The notes: generated from the sequence alone by a model not told the origin. 14,863 nucleotides of DNA from Candidatus Falkowiibacteriota bacterium (GCA_903920975.1 CAIXNZ010000081.1:1-14863), one strand, 5' to 3'. Positions 7,701 to 14,626 are shown, numbered from the stretch's first letter. Program-made: numbers and translations.

Positions 7701-9378
7701 ATATAAAGGGTATGTGGGACTGTGCGATAGAAAATATAATGGTTGTACTGAATTTAGAGATGTAAACGATAACTATGTTTTTAATGGCAGTTTTGAAACC
7801 GGTTTAGTGGCGACCGCCTTAGCCAACTGGCATGATATTGAAACAGCTGGCGAGAAAGGTGAAAAACAAGTTGTAACTGACAATGTCAAACAGGGTAAAA
7901 AGGCGATTAAATTAGTTAAAACACAAAACGCGGGTGGTTATGGCATTTATACTTTAGTAGCCAAGATTGAGAAAAATAGAACATATAAAATATCCTTTTA
8001 TTACAGAGTACCGGCAGAAGCTATTGGTAACGGTGCAAAATGCGCTTTGCCGCGTGCTGCCTTTTCTTTTGTGAAAGCTGATATGTCAGTAACGGCTAGC
8101 GATCTACACTATTATGATCCAGATAATAGCTGGAAAAGGGTAGAATATTTATTTAAAGCGCCCGTTTCTCAAACTGAAATTACCGCGGATTATAATCTGA
8201 CACTTTATTCGCCAGAATCTGCGAGCTGTGTAAATTCTTTCATTATCTATGATTTGGTGGAAGTGAAAGATAACACTGAAGACAGCTATAATATTATTGA
8301 TTTAGGCAGTAATGTGGATAGGAAAAGTTGTCTAGCGGTAAATTGGGACTTGGGCTGCGTACAGTTTCAAAATACTTCAAGCGATAGTTACGAGACCATT
8401 AAGGTTAAAAAAGACAGGATTTGCGACCAATGGGTAATGTGCTCTAAACAAAATCAAGCTGGCCAATGTACTGAAACTCAATTGTGCGCTGAAGAATTCA
8501 AATCTCAATGCACCAGGCTAGCGCCACAAAACGACAATGTCCGTTATAATTCAAATAGTCAGGGGCTAATAATTACAAGAATCGCCGATTCCAAAAACCA
8601 AAACGGCTATATTTACAGATTTGGCGCTGGGTCAGTTAGCCGTATTACTCAGTGGCGGGCCGGTGATTATTCTGGTTACACTATTCCCGACAGATATGCG
8701 CTGGAAACAGACCAAAAATTTATTGCGCATCCCTACGAAAACCAGTTAGGAGCTTTTGATGACCCGCGTTTTAATGAACCTGTCTGTAAAATTTTCCCAG
8801 CCGAAGATTCCCCCTTACCTTATCAGTTATCACAAAATACTGCCTTTAAGAATTTGCAAAATATGTATAGCCAAACCTATTATATTGATAAAATCGGTAA
8901 TGGTTGTTTTTACGAAAAAGCCACTGCGGTTGGAACTGGAGGCGTAAGTGCTTATTTCCCTCGGGGAACAATTGACACGAATAATAGTAAAATGTGCACT
9001 TCTCCGCAGGAAAATATAGGCGTACTCTGTTCTGGCGGAGCAGCAGCAGCTTGTACCAGCAGTGTTGACCAAGGGGACAAGGTTAGTAAAGAGGAGGGAA
9101 AATGCGATAATATCGGTTCAGTTAAAGAATTTAGCGGGCTGGAAGCGATGTGTCTTGAGGTTGACACGCTTAGTCCCATCTTTGGCAGTCTAAATCTTGG
9201 CGATCTTTATAATAATAGTGATTCCCAAACTCAATATGAAAATTATAGGCCCTATGCCTGCTTAACATATTTCCCTTTTGTAATTAATACTTGCCCTTTG
9301 CATAGAGGAGTAGGCACGTGCATTCTAAATCCAGCTTGCGTCTGGTCAGAAAGCAGCAACAGCTGTTCAGCTAAATAA
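1657..9378 (+). CDS. Giant secreted cysteine-repeat protein with jelly-roll modules (2573 aa), function unknown
   Basis: This 2573-residue protein has a signal peptide: basic start, hydrophobic core at about 12-33, and likely cleavage after AKA before Q40. Residues 45-560 look mostly helical with few cysteines; about 570-690 look strand-rich. By hand count there are about 90 cysteines, six before residue 333, none at 333-688, and the rest from 689 on. The cysteine-rich part carries four-cysteine boxes at 819-842 and 2256-2277, nine exact C-x5-G-C-x2-[FYL] motifs at 890-2033, and nine C-x4-G-x-W-like motifs at 1016-2000. Three jelly-roll modules resembling CBM4/9 folds lie at about 943-1285 (split by an insertion), 1616-1757 and 2039-2206. 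No LPXTG motif or C-terminal membrane anchor is visible. The cysteines suggest a disulfide-stabilised extracellular protein. It lies 7 bases after the bitopic protein gene and 22 before the VirB6-like gene. Adhesion or host contact is inference; no catalytic motif is seen. Confidence 0.93.
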   Translation: MLKWGNKKSQKVIIFILLLFFVLSNFYGIMFVNIRPAKAQWLTSDIPMLGVTVGNDFFTKIWDELKAVFFKNVLGNLLNLIAQQTAVWVASGAKGQGPQWITDFDQFINGYADAAIGDFITTTIGDLTGINICTLDPRIAINLALSIPMFPESQANTTPACTFTQLRSHWEEVGKGQFITFNATIGAGGSFSQDTSRFNTAMQGDQTLQTWYNPSGPWPESYVGGCPSNTDAAKVVCAQPPIQSELQTLAAQLSADTAALAGDINKMMSGAGSEQTVQLSVGSWRITPENIDPIKQAWLNKINPAITKLDAINQAFSGCKNVSAIQLVGGQCKVILPRLGVSAPASENLTGSLETYFRSDVNSKASYVASMASTGKSGYEYLKSQISDKFNPDYFESGVPFNSAMANDLFNPEASEFNAYEEMQKEIANIGLEAYLNQHLQALVNQGWQASTDTIAGFVRTPASLLNAKATKDLTGNDSAMTYTKSIAADAIGVFLQTLWNQYMTRLLQSLASPQQQDTSKTSLTQTLLAKRAALQEEALKAATPENPVTEQQQEQTPLPVSNPSNRYEQETVTIEGVQNYIERLGEQFSVNYSFKDVDLLSDFQLNIKGKISPNIYNNVVDPNFALAINDQMTIQQAITKGKLIGSYKFSWGEKAVSGTYNLANIKKLRKARVLPLGFELAAELIRDCNWRQDNGYGSFQDVNDSAPRGGGSDSYINQRLQDCVFMSGDKNDYDVNDNKGMMTQVINASLADVVNGFDKRGDDNICGTFDANESPFCNLIDPNWVLKLPPTRCLLSSSTEPYGEIIQSTDIGTRYSRCPDFVSCLNDDGKGGCINEQYGVCVKEKNYWQFAANSCPSDFNSCRTYTASTTQGTSVVSYLKNTLSGNEICGPDNAGCAWYATIFSSGAWQGQSSRIYLNRYAETCDKSNEGCNEFFLYRDPSMNLITDSSFEYTSEGVVPENWDLIIKEAVGTDKIITGQDKCEDTISNNATGCSKGNCSYQEYCLDYKYPNQDDCLANNGKWENDSCTGAINTTVMTGDCTANGGQFQQYCYYSPLKYNQCANVQFATQALCKANMGSWQEECRVAGEVQTNVQSEANCVASGVGGNWITYCQGVVQYDLDKAACAAVGGQWNGYGPFSEYVSVSKDGSDTQGGISKLVANLGALKSDQELQLIYTSQLNQADKILTKPGDVYTATAYIKANNPINSIQLNLIKGSNDSPEVTSKNYELSATSYATYTQLYATLATTTEGTSLKFLINLPAPATTPAPAQPTKVYLDNLTLALNSFDQIRSNNFYTTYADYEINTKVYYKKPPVSLNCRGYGPGDPPPVINPGTTLTKEDCTRLNGYWDEAGIFIADKRPVCYKYAPDDPACSNFMKVCQPEEVGCQIYKPNNGDPEIPGVVSISDYCPTECVGYNQYKQDSTLYEPSPDPQFYNFIPNTAKVCSVDQVGCSQFTNLDEVAAGGEGITYYTYLRQCIKPNQGKGEKTFFSRHNVAAGGPQVIKYELQQDATGAPKTFDGSGDCRGTGSDLNCLEFFDDQGNTYFRDIRVTISVSDDCHPFRKTESTAENCTNTGGQWQADNNCLYNAIPSENIACSAEVNGCRTFIGNRGNNVYNQLFDVFEGGNIADWTSAAANTNLSLSSESVIVGGHSLFVAQGTGSIAKDLSIKTGSIYTLSFWAKSENNQSMAVKFSTASGDKEKIFAATINLTSNWQNFNLGPLYIESTDSGINQLKFEGFTTSGVYLDNILLKVINNNVYLVKNSWTTPKSCDFHYVGEMLGCQAYTDVLNQTHNLKSFTSICRGSVVGCQLLVDTKNSTDPKSQAFNSEDTNPIDDYQVPQDELTTYVLDSNKSCAAENKGCQKLGRPSGLAYDEVYLKNNPDKYINVPKAIMCNDSALGCTELTNDSGGVEYYKIDPTKLCEFGQHIINGQTVSGWYKQGSSQYGCNSLSDGKVNINEEECTSNGNVWSDKYSQCTVIISDITNQIICESQKNEWVNNKCLANPFSIYRVYEANKYKGYVGLCDRKYNGCTEFRDVNDNYVFNGSFETGLVATALANWHDIETAGEKGEKQVVTDNVKQGKKAIKLVKTQNAGGYGIYTLVAKIEKNRTYKISFYYRVPAEAIGNGAKCALPRAAFSFVKADMSVTASDLHYYDPDNSWKRVEYLFKAPVSQTEITADYNLTLYSPESASCVNSFIIYDLVEVKDNTEDSYNIIDLGSNVDRKSCLAVNWDLGCVQFQNTSSDSYETIKVKKDRICDQWVMCSKQNQAGQCTETQLCAEEFKSQCTRLAPQNDNVRYNSNSQGLIITRIADSKNQNGYIYRFGAGSVSRITQWRAGDYSGYTIPDRYALETDQKFIAHPYENQLGAFDDPRFNEPVCKIFPAEDSPLPYQLSQNTAFKNLQNMYSQTYYIDKIGNGCFYEKATAVGTGGVSAYFPRGTIDTNNSKMCTSPQENIGVLCSGGAAAACTSSVDQGDKVSKEEGKCDNIGSVKEFSGLEAMCLEVDTLSPIFGSLNLGDLYNNSDSQTQYENYRPYACLTYFPFVINTCPLHRGVGTCILNPACVWSESSNSCSAK
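4111..4182 (+). repeat. Four-cysteine box, first copy (C-x5-C-x8-C-x7-C)
   Basis: Within the giant protein, C819, C825, C834 and C842 form the pattern C-x5-C-x8-C-x7-C. A second copy with the same first two spacings occurs at C2256-C2277. This copy stands just before the C-x5-GC motifs begin and may mark the start of the disulfide-rich region. The function is unknown; a small disulfide-bonded fold is likely, and metal binding is an alternative. Confidence 0.6.
4483..5511 (+). other. Jelly-roll module 1 (CBM4/9-like), interrupted by a cysteine cassette
   Basis: Residues about 943-1285 of the giant protein. It opens with NLITDSSFE followed by a tryptophan at PENWDL, the usual first strand of CBM4/9-type modules. 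Strands then appear to resume only after residue 1138 and end in KVYLDNLTL, a typical last strand. Between them lies a block of about 155 residues rich in cysteine. A proline-alanine-rich loop (PAPATTPAPAQP) precedes the final strand. The part after the insertion has no cysteine. No sugar-binding residues can be assigned. Confidence 0.55.
4603..5067 (+). repeat. Tandem C-x4-G-x-W-x(3-4)-C cassette inside jelly-roll module 1
   Basis: Five tandem copies have first cysteines at residues 1016, 1041, 1073, 1100 and 1126, with spacings of 25, 32, 27 and 26. The consensus is C-x4-G-x-[WF] followed in four of five by a cysteine four or five residues later, as in CLANNGKWENDSC and CKANMGSWQEEC. Four more cysteines (983-1000 region) precede them. 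Single further copies sit at 1342, 1571, 1961 and 1988. The DNA of the copies has diverged, so this is not a recent duplication. Confidence 0.8.
6502..6927 (+). other. Jelly-roll module 2 (CBM4/9-like)
   Basis: Residues about 1616-1757 of the giant protein, with no cysteine. Visible landmarks in order are an NQLFDVFEGGNIADW opening, HSLFVAQGTGS, IYTLSFWAKSE (the central strand typical of these modules), SNWQNFNLGPLYIES and GVYLDNILLKV as the last strand. It is the cleanest of the three copies. Related folds bind carbohydrate or act as structural spacers; binding residues cannot be judged from sequence alone. Confidence 0.65.
7771..8274 (+). other. Jelly-roll module 3 (CBM4/9-like)
   Basis: Residues about 2039-2206 of the giant protein. 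It begins NYVFNGSFETG and continues through KKAIKLVKT, YKISFYYRVP, SWKRVEYLFKAP and FIIYDLVEVKD, in the usual order of such a jelly-roll. Unlike modules 1 (after its insertion) and 2, it carries one pair of cysteines, C2129 and C2191, which may form an internal disulfide. Confidence 0.65.
8422..8487 (+). repeat. Four-cysteine box, second copy (C-x5-C-x8-C-x5-C)
   Basis: C2256, C2262, C2271 and C2277 repeat the spacing of the box at C819-C842 except for a last loop two residues shorter. It lies directly after jelly-roll module 3 and before the C-terminal region, so the two boxes bracket the repeat-and-jelly-roll part of the giant protein. Confidence 0.6.
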
Positions 9379-9400
9379 AATTCAATATAATTATTATAAA

Positions 9401-12400
9401 ATGTCAGTGTCAAAAAAAGATAAAAAATTAAAAAAAGTAATTCTTTTTAGCTTACTATTTATTATTATTGCCAGCTTGTTTTTTGGCTTGCTAAAAGTAA
9501 ATTTTGTTTTGGCTCAAGACGTCGAACTGGTCGCCGACGAACAGCCCCCCGCAGACACAGGAGTATTAACCGGGGTTATTGCCGCAAATTTTCAATCTGC
9601 CATGACTTGGCTGGCTGATACGGTCAGGCTGTTAGGCGGTCAATTGCTTGAGGCTGTTATGAATCTTATAACAAAGGTCAGCTCTTATAATAATTTTATA
9701 GGTCAGGATTCGGTCAGACTAGGCTGGGTAACCATACGCGACATGGTAAATATGTTTTTTATTTTGGGTTTATTGGTTATTGCCTTTGCCACAGTACTAA
9801 AAATTGAAAAATACGGCTATAATCGTCTCTTGGGCCGTTTGTTATTAATGGCGATTTTAGTCAATTTCAGCCGGACCATCTGCGGATTAATAATTGATGC
9901 TTTTCAGGTGCTGATGCTGTCCTGGGTCAATGGCTATAAGGATCAATTAAATAATGTTTTTACTGCTGGTTTCAAAGTAGATTCGGGATTACAGTATAGT
10001 ACATGCAATACCACTGTTGAAGCTCAAGCCACCCCTTCTGCCACGGAAGGATTGACAGCCTTTGCTACTGCCATTTTAGGCATTATATATATTATTGTTT
10101 CTCTGATTATAATGGCAATTTTTTTAATGCTATTAGTTTTTAGAATAGTTGCCTTATGGATATTGATTATTTTTTCGCCTTTGGCTTTCTTTGCTTGGTC
10201 CTTTGAAGGCGCCGGCAAATTAGGCGAAATTTCTAGCCGTTGGTGGAAGATGTTTTTTGAATACTGTATGGTCGGCCCATTTTTAGCTTTCTTTTTGTGG
10301 TTTTCTGTTACAACCGTCAATCAGGTTGGTACGATCTCTCAGGAAATGTCCCAGAATGCGGATCCCTGCCAATGGGCAGCAGGCGCATCCAAAGCCGGGG
10401 AACCCCAAAGTCTTTTGGGTTATATTATTTCCATTTTAATATTAGTCGCGGGCTTGAAATTCACTGGTGAATTCAAAGTCGCTGGTGCCGGCGCTGCCAG
10501 CGGGGCGGCTGATTGGATGAAAAAGCAGACAGCCGGTAGAGTAGAAAATTATGCCAGAAGAGCAGGTAGCTATGTAGCAGAAGCGCCGGGCAGGGCAGTG
10601 AAGGGCGCGGTTGGTTTAGGTGTAGCAGGAGCTGGAGCAGTAGGCGGTTTTGCCTATAAACAATATGTCAAGCCTAGAGTTACAGGCGTACGCGAAGATC
10701 TCAGTAAGGCTTGGCAAACTAAGACTAGTCTCGGCGATTTTGGCAAAAAAGTTTATGGTGGATATCGTAAAAGGTTGTCTGAAAGTGAAGCCCCTACTCT
10801 GAAGGCAATAGGTGAAGCTATGGGTGGAAAATTGCCTCAGCTGCCAAAAGGAATAAAAGCAAAGGGCAAGGCTTTAGCAAGATTGGCAGTTGGCGATGCT
10901 AGGGCTTTAGCAAATACCTTGATTAATGAAACATCTCTTTCCGGGGAGCTAAATGATCATATTCGCAGAAAAACACAAGCTCAAGCCGGCGCTATAATAT
11001 CTAAAGATGAAAAACCAATTAGAGCCGAGGACGCGAGATATGAAGATAAGTTATTGGATAAATTAGGCATTGATAAGGCCAATCAGGACCAAGTTAATGA
11101 TGTATTCAAACAGCTTACATATGACCGGAAAGGTAAAAAAATAACCAGTGAGCCATTGAAAAGATTAACGTCAGCGCTGCATCGTCAACAAGGAGAGCTC
11201 GGTGTTTCCGATGAATATGGCCATACAGAACTTAGAAAACTCGGTGTCTTTGACGGCCAAGGAGATTTATATAGAAGAATCTATGCTGATGGCGTTGAAC
11301 AAAGTGAAAAGAAATCAAGGGGCAGAGATAGCGCAATTTCCGGCGACTTTTATAATGCTGAAACTAAAAAACGTGAAGATTATACTGGGACCATGAAAAA
11401 TCTTGAACATGCTGATGATGAATTAACTTCCAGAACGGGTTGGGCTTGGAAAAAAGAAGATCGTGTCAGAAAATCTATTGATTTTAATGGATTAAGAACG
11501 AAAGATGCGGCAGGCAATTATCAGTTAGATATGGGGAAAGTAGCAGCAAAAATTAATGATAAAAACACTACAGCCGATCAAAAAGCGTTGCTAGAGAAAG
11601 TACGTGATATAAATTTGGATACAAATATGAATAAGAATGAGAAAGCAGCTTTATTGCACGGAGGCTTGGCAATGTCTTCGGAATTTGAACAAAAAAGAGC
11701 ACAGGAAATGGAGGCTTCAATTAAAATGGGTGGTGAAAAAGCAGTTATTGAAACAGCCAGTGACAGAAATTTTGTCAATCCTTGGAAATACGGGCCGGAG
11801 ACAGTTATTGCCGCTATAAATGGCACGTCTGCTAATAGGCAGTGGTTAGGTAAAATGGCTAAAGAACCAAGAGATATTGCCGCTCTTAAGTTAGATTTTT
11901 GGCATATGCAGGATTTAAAAGATGAAGCAGGTAATATAATCACGCCAAAAGCTGAAAGACGCATTGAGTTGTTGCAACAAAATCCAGAGAAATTAGCAGA
12001 TTTAATTGAGGGCTTAGAAGGAGAGGAGGCGGTAAACGCGGCGGCAACAAACAGGGAGCCAAAATCATTTGATCAATTAGGCGCTTCTGACCTCCAAAAT
12101 AGTGTATATATTCAAGATGTTGATACGCGAACAGATAAGGCTAATGTAAAAGAAGCAGAGAATAAGCAGAAAGCCTATGAATCATTAACCGCAAAATATG
12201 ACGCTCAGGGCAAACTGGAGGAACCAGGCAAAATATCTGAAGAAATTCAGAATCATTTAGAAGATGTTAGAAAGAGAGAAGGAGTTGACGTTAAACTTAA
12301 ACAAGCAATTGATTCTGCTACAGCAGGTAATGATCATGGAAAAGTCGACGCTGCTTTCGTGGGTATAAATGAACAAATAGATGCTATTGTTCAGTCCGCC

Positions 12401-12967
12401 AAGGATCAGCAGACAAGAACTGCGGCTATCGCTAAATTAATTGGTAATCAACTGCAAAAAGTAGGTATTGCCTTGGCAGCACCGCAAACAAATAAATTAG
12501 CTGCAGCGCTTGAAGAGAATACTGAAGGCATTAAAAAACGTATTAAAGTAATGGACACGGGATTTGAGGGCTCAGCTGAAAAGATCAAAAATTTTGTAGA
12601 TACATTAAATTCTTACGCAGCTTCTGGCACTGCACCTTCAGGAGATGACCTTGCGACCTTAAACATTTTGAAGGAAACTATTATTAATGGAATTAAAAAA
12701 TATGCCAAAAATAATGCTCTTGATGAATCCAAGTTTAAGGTTAGCGAAGTTGAAGCGCATTTAAATCAGATGTTAGGAACTGAGCCGGATGCAAATAAAG
12801 AGGTGAATATAAATTCATTTATTAGCACAATGACTAGTCTCCTGGCGCAAAAGAAAGCTGCTACATCTGCCAAAGTAATAAAAGATATTAATACTCAGAT
12901 CAGCAAGCTAAATGATGCCTGGAAAGGTATTTATGGCGATTTACAGGATTTTGGCTTTAAAACTTAA
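9401..12967 (+). CDS. VirB6/TrbL-like polytopic membrane protein with long hydrophilic C-terminal extension
   Basis: This 1188-residue protein starts with a signal-like segment (about 12-33, possible cleavage after VLA before Q39). Hydrophobic segments follow at about 115-133, 143-177, 220-246, 247-266, 287-304 and 338-353. Landmarks such as VTIRDMVNMFFIL, NFSRTICGLIID, FRIVALWILIIFSPLAF and a WWKMFFEYCMVGPF stretch fit the VirB6/TrbL-like family of T4SS channel proteins as found in Gram-positive and CPR genomes. An alanine/glycine-rich segment with basic residues (361-420) follows, then about 770 hydrophilic, helical, charged residues that I do not recognise. Typical VirB6 proteins are about 300 residues, so the tail makes this an extended form, probably with the tail in the cytoplasm. 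It is 22 bases after the giant secreted protein and 14 before the KIGGIG protein. The family call rests on topology and residue pattern, not on a search. Confidence 0.8.
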   Translation: MSVSKKDKKLKKVILFSLLFIIIASLFFGLLKVNFVLAQDVELVADEQPPADTGVLTGVIAANFQSAMTWLADTVRLLGGQLLEAVMNLITKVSSYNNFIGQDSVRLGWVTIRDMVNMFFILGLLVIAFATVLKIEKYGYNRLLGRLLLMAILVNFSRTICGLIIDAFQVLMLSWVNGYKDQLNNVFTAGFKVDSGLQYSTCNTTVEAQATPSATEGLTAFATAILGIIYIIVSLIIMAIFLMLLVFRIVALWILIIFSPLAFFAWSFEGAGKLGEISSRWWKMFFEYCMVGPFLAFFLWFSVTTVNQVGTISQEMSQNADPCQWAAGASKAGEPQSLLGYIISILILVAGLKFTGEFKVAGAGAASGAADWMKKQTAGRVENYARRAGSYVAEAPGRAVKGAVGLGVAGAGAVGGFAYKQYVKPRVTGVREDLSKAWQTKTSLGDFGKKVYGGYRKRLSESEAPTLKAIGEAMGGKLPQLPKGIKAKGKALARLAVGDARALANTLINETSLSGELNDHIRRKTQAQAGAIISKDEKPIRAEDARYEDKLLDKLGIDKANQDQVNDVFKQLTYDRKGKKITSEPLKRLTSALHRQQGELGVSDEYGHTELRKLGVFDGQGDLYRRIYADGVEQSEKKSRGRDSAISGDFYNAETKKREDYTGTMKNLEHADDELTSRTGWAWKKEDRVRKSIDFNGLRTKDAAGNYQLDMGKVAAKINDKNTTADQKALLEKVRDINLDTNMNKNEKAALLHGGLAMSSEFEQKRAQEMEASIKMGGEKAVIETASDRNFVNPWKYGPETVIAAINGTSANRQWLGKMAKEPRDIAALKLDFWHMQDLKDEAGNIITPKAERRIELLQQNPEKLADLIEGLEGEEAVNAAATNREPKSFDQLGASDLQNSVYIQDVDTRTDKANVKEAENKQKAYESLTAKYDAQGKLEEPGKISEEIQNHLEDVRKREGVDVKLKQAIDSATAGNDHGKVDAAFVGINEQIDAIVQSAKDQQTRTAAIAKLIGNQLQKVGIALAAPQTNKLAAALEENTEGIKKRIKVMDTGFEGSAEKIKNFVDTLNSYAASGTAPSGDDLATLNILKETIINGIKKYAKNNALDESKFKVSEVEAHLNQMLGTEPDANKEVNINSFISTMTSLLAQKKAATSAKVIKDINTQISKLNDAWKGIYGDLQDFGFKT

Positions 12968-12981
12968 TCTATTTATCAATT

Positions 12982-14625
12982 ATGGCACTTAATGATTTTA
13001 CTATTAATAATTTGGGCAGTTTAAGCCCGGCTTTTAGCCAGGTGATTGCCAAATACAATCTGTCAGAACGGCAGCAGCTTATTTTAAATTCTTTAAGAGA
13101 TATTATTTTTGGCCAAATGGTTTTACCCGATTTTGTTGATTTGATTCAGCAAGAATTGTCGCTTGATTTTATGACTGTCGGCAAAGTTGCAGCTGATCTG
13201 AAAAAAAATATTTTAGATAAAACAGCCGAGATAGATTTGATAAAAGAGCAATGGCAAAAAGAGTCGGTCGGAATTTTCAATCTGGAAAATTTAATTGATG
13301 ATGTCTTGGATAAGTCAAATTTAAAATTTACCGATGAGCAGTTAAAGGACCGTTTTGATAAAGCGATATATAGCTGGCTGGCTGGAACCAGTAATGATCT
13401 GGAGCTGAAGAATACCTTAACAAAATCTCAAAAAATTGGCGGTATTGGTTTCGCAGAAGACGATTATAATTCGCTTTATAGTTTGTTGGCCGAAAAAAAA
13501 GAGCAGGTTCAAAAAGAACAAATAGAACTTCCCGAAATCAATAAAACACTTAAAAAAAAAGAGAAAATTACTCCGCAAACCGCAATAAAAGAAGAAATTG
13601 AGTCATCGGAAGAGGAGATAAATGAGACTAATGTTAATTTAAATGCGGAAATAAATGAATTAATATCACAAGGCAATATAAAGGTTAAGGAAAATTTACA
13701 TGAAAGATTGGAAAAGTTATTAAGCACATATTTTAGAGATGTACGCAAAGAAATTGATTTAAAAGAATCGCTAATTCGTCCGGTTAAAATTGGCGGCATC
13801 GGCCTTTTGGCAGAAGAAGCTGAAAATTTGATAAATTTAGCCAGAAATAAAAAAAAGTATTGGACAGAAAATAAAATTGACTATAAATCTCAGTTAAATG
13901 AAATTGCTTCAAATAATTTACTTGAATCAGAGATTGATGTAGCGGTAAGTATTAAGGCTCCGCTTAAAAAAGTAGAAGAAAACCAGGATGTCCAGATCAA
14001 TCAATTATTACAGGACAAGGGAATCGGCTATGGAGAATTGGCAGCTAATGAAAAAATAAAAAAGGAATTAGATAGTATTGAAAGAGTGCCAGAAGTTTCA
14101 AACGATTTTGCCAAAGAAATAATTGCAGAAGAAGAATTTTTACAAAGCCAGCCAGAAATTGCGCCGACATTAGCAAAACCAGCGGCCCAACTTTTGCAGC
14201 AGGAAACAATCAAACAGACTGCTCCGAGGCCAGAGATAAAACAGCCAATGATAAGGAGAGCTGACTCTCAGAATCGGCCAAAAATGGAAGATGTTAAAAT
14301 GGAGTCAGCCACAAAATTGTATGGACCGATCGATGAATTAGCGGCTTTAAGTATTATGGATTTCCGCCGCTTATCCAAAGACCCTGCCGAAGCTGCTTCA
14401 AAAATCATGGGCAAATTAGATCTTTTAGAGGATGAATCATTGATTAAGAAAATGCAAGGTGTTAAGGCCTTGAGATCCAGCCCGCTTTACAAAACTTATG
14501 CGGAAATAATGAATCAAGCTATGATGGCAGGCAAATCAATCGAGCAAATAGTTAATGAAAAAAATATTATTACCTTGCCTGAATTTAAGGCCATTATGGA
14601 ATTAAATCAAAATTTAAAATATTAA
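12982..14625 (+). CDS. Soluble helical protein with duplicated KIGGIG module, unknown function
   Basis: I do not recognise a named family for this 547-residue protein. It has no signal peptide or membrane segment, so it should be cytoplasmic. Three regions are visible: a helical N-terminus (1-110) including LSERQQLILNSLRDI; two related modules at about 122-173 and 240-293, each a helix, then L-K-x3-L, then KIGGIG (151-156 and 269-274), then another helix; and a compact C-terminal region at 446-547 beginning LYGPIDELAALSIMDFRRL. A charged or proline-containing linker (about 330-445) separates the last two. The gene starts 14 bases after the VirB6-like gene and ends one base before prgI, so it belongs to the operon. 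A cytoplasmic partner of the secretion-like machine, perhaps contacting the VirB6 tail, is inference only. Confidence 0.85.
   Translation: MALNDFTINNLGSLSPAFSQVIAKYNLSERQQLILNSLRDIIFGQMVLPDFVDLIQQELSLDFMTVGKVAADLKKNILDKTAEIDLIKEQWQKESVGIFNLENLIDDVLDKSNLKFTDEQLKDRFDKAIYSWLAGTSNDLELKNTLTKSQKIGGIGFAEDDYNSLYSLLAEKKEQVQKEQIELPEINKTLKKKEKITPQTAIKEEIESSEEEINETNVNLNAEINELISQGNIKVKENLHERLEKLLSTYFRDVRKEIDLKESLIRPVKIGGIGLLAEEAENLINLARNKKKYWTENKIDYKSQLNEIASNNLLESEIDVAVSIKAPLKKVEENQDVQINQLLQDKGIGYGELAANEKIKKELDSIERVPEVSNDFAKEIIAEEEFLQSQPEIAPTLAKPAAQLLQQETIKQTAPRPEIKQPMIRRADSQNRPKMEDVKMESATKLYGPIDELAALSIMDFRRLSKDPAEAASKIMGKLDLLEDESLIKKMQGVKALRSSPLYKTYAEIMNQAMMAGKSIEQIVNEKNIITLPEFKAIMELNQNLKY
13345..13500 (+). 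repeat. KIGGIG module, copy 1
   Basis: Residues 122-173 of the 547-residue protein: a helix DKAIYSW, then ELKNTL, then KIGGIG followed by an acidic helix (AEDDYNSLYSLL). It aligns without large gaps to residues 240-293, the second copy at 13699-13860. Confidence 0.65.
13699..13860 (+). repeat. KIGGIG module, copy 2
   Basis: Residues 240-293 of the 547-residue protein: ERLEKLLSTYF, DLKESL, RPVKIGGIG, then an acidic helix (AEEAENLINLA). It shares the order of elements and the exact KIGGIG hexapeptide with copy 1, 118 residues earlier. Outside these matches the copies have diverged. Confidence 0.65.
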
Positions 14626-14626
14626 T

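Larger units (their letters stand above)
4324..7755 (+). repeat. Dispersed C-x5-G-C-x2-[FYL] protein repeats, nine exact copies
   Basis: Exact copies have their first cysteines at residues 890, 925, 1380, 1445, 1596, 1801, 1854, 1893 and 2023 of the giant protein, each followed seven residues later by the GC cysteine and then x-x-[F/Y/L]. Examples are CDKSNEGCNEF, CSVDQVGCSQF, CNDSALGCTEL and CDRKYNGCTEF. Relaxed variants occur at 1770/1781 and 2225/2234. The loop between the cysteines varies freely while the glycine and the following hydrophobic residue are kept, so the copies are old and selected at protein level. I know of no named domain with this signature. Confidence 0.85.

Noticed and set aside
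4483..8274. Calling the jelly-roll modules functional carbohydrate-binding modules
   Set aside because: Strand order and landmark residues suggest the fold, but no ligand-contact residues can be identified and such folds also serve as structural spacers.
1657..9378. Possible DNA-level tandem repeats or recent duplication in the giant gene
   Set aside because: The motif copies share only key residues; codons and intervening bases differ, so there is no nucleotide repeat array and no CRISPR-like structure.
9386..9391. TATAAT in the 22-base gap before the VirB6-like gene
   Set aside because: There is no -35-like element or extended -10 TG upstream and the gap is extremely AT-rich, so an internal promoter cannot be supported.
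11578..11964. 128-residue open frame on the minus strand inside the VirB6-like gene
   Set aside because: It lies entirely within a well-supported longer gene on the plus strand and has no recognisable motif; it is best explained as an antisense shadow.
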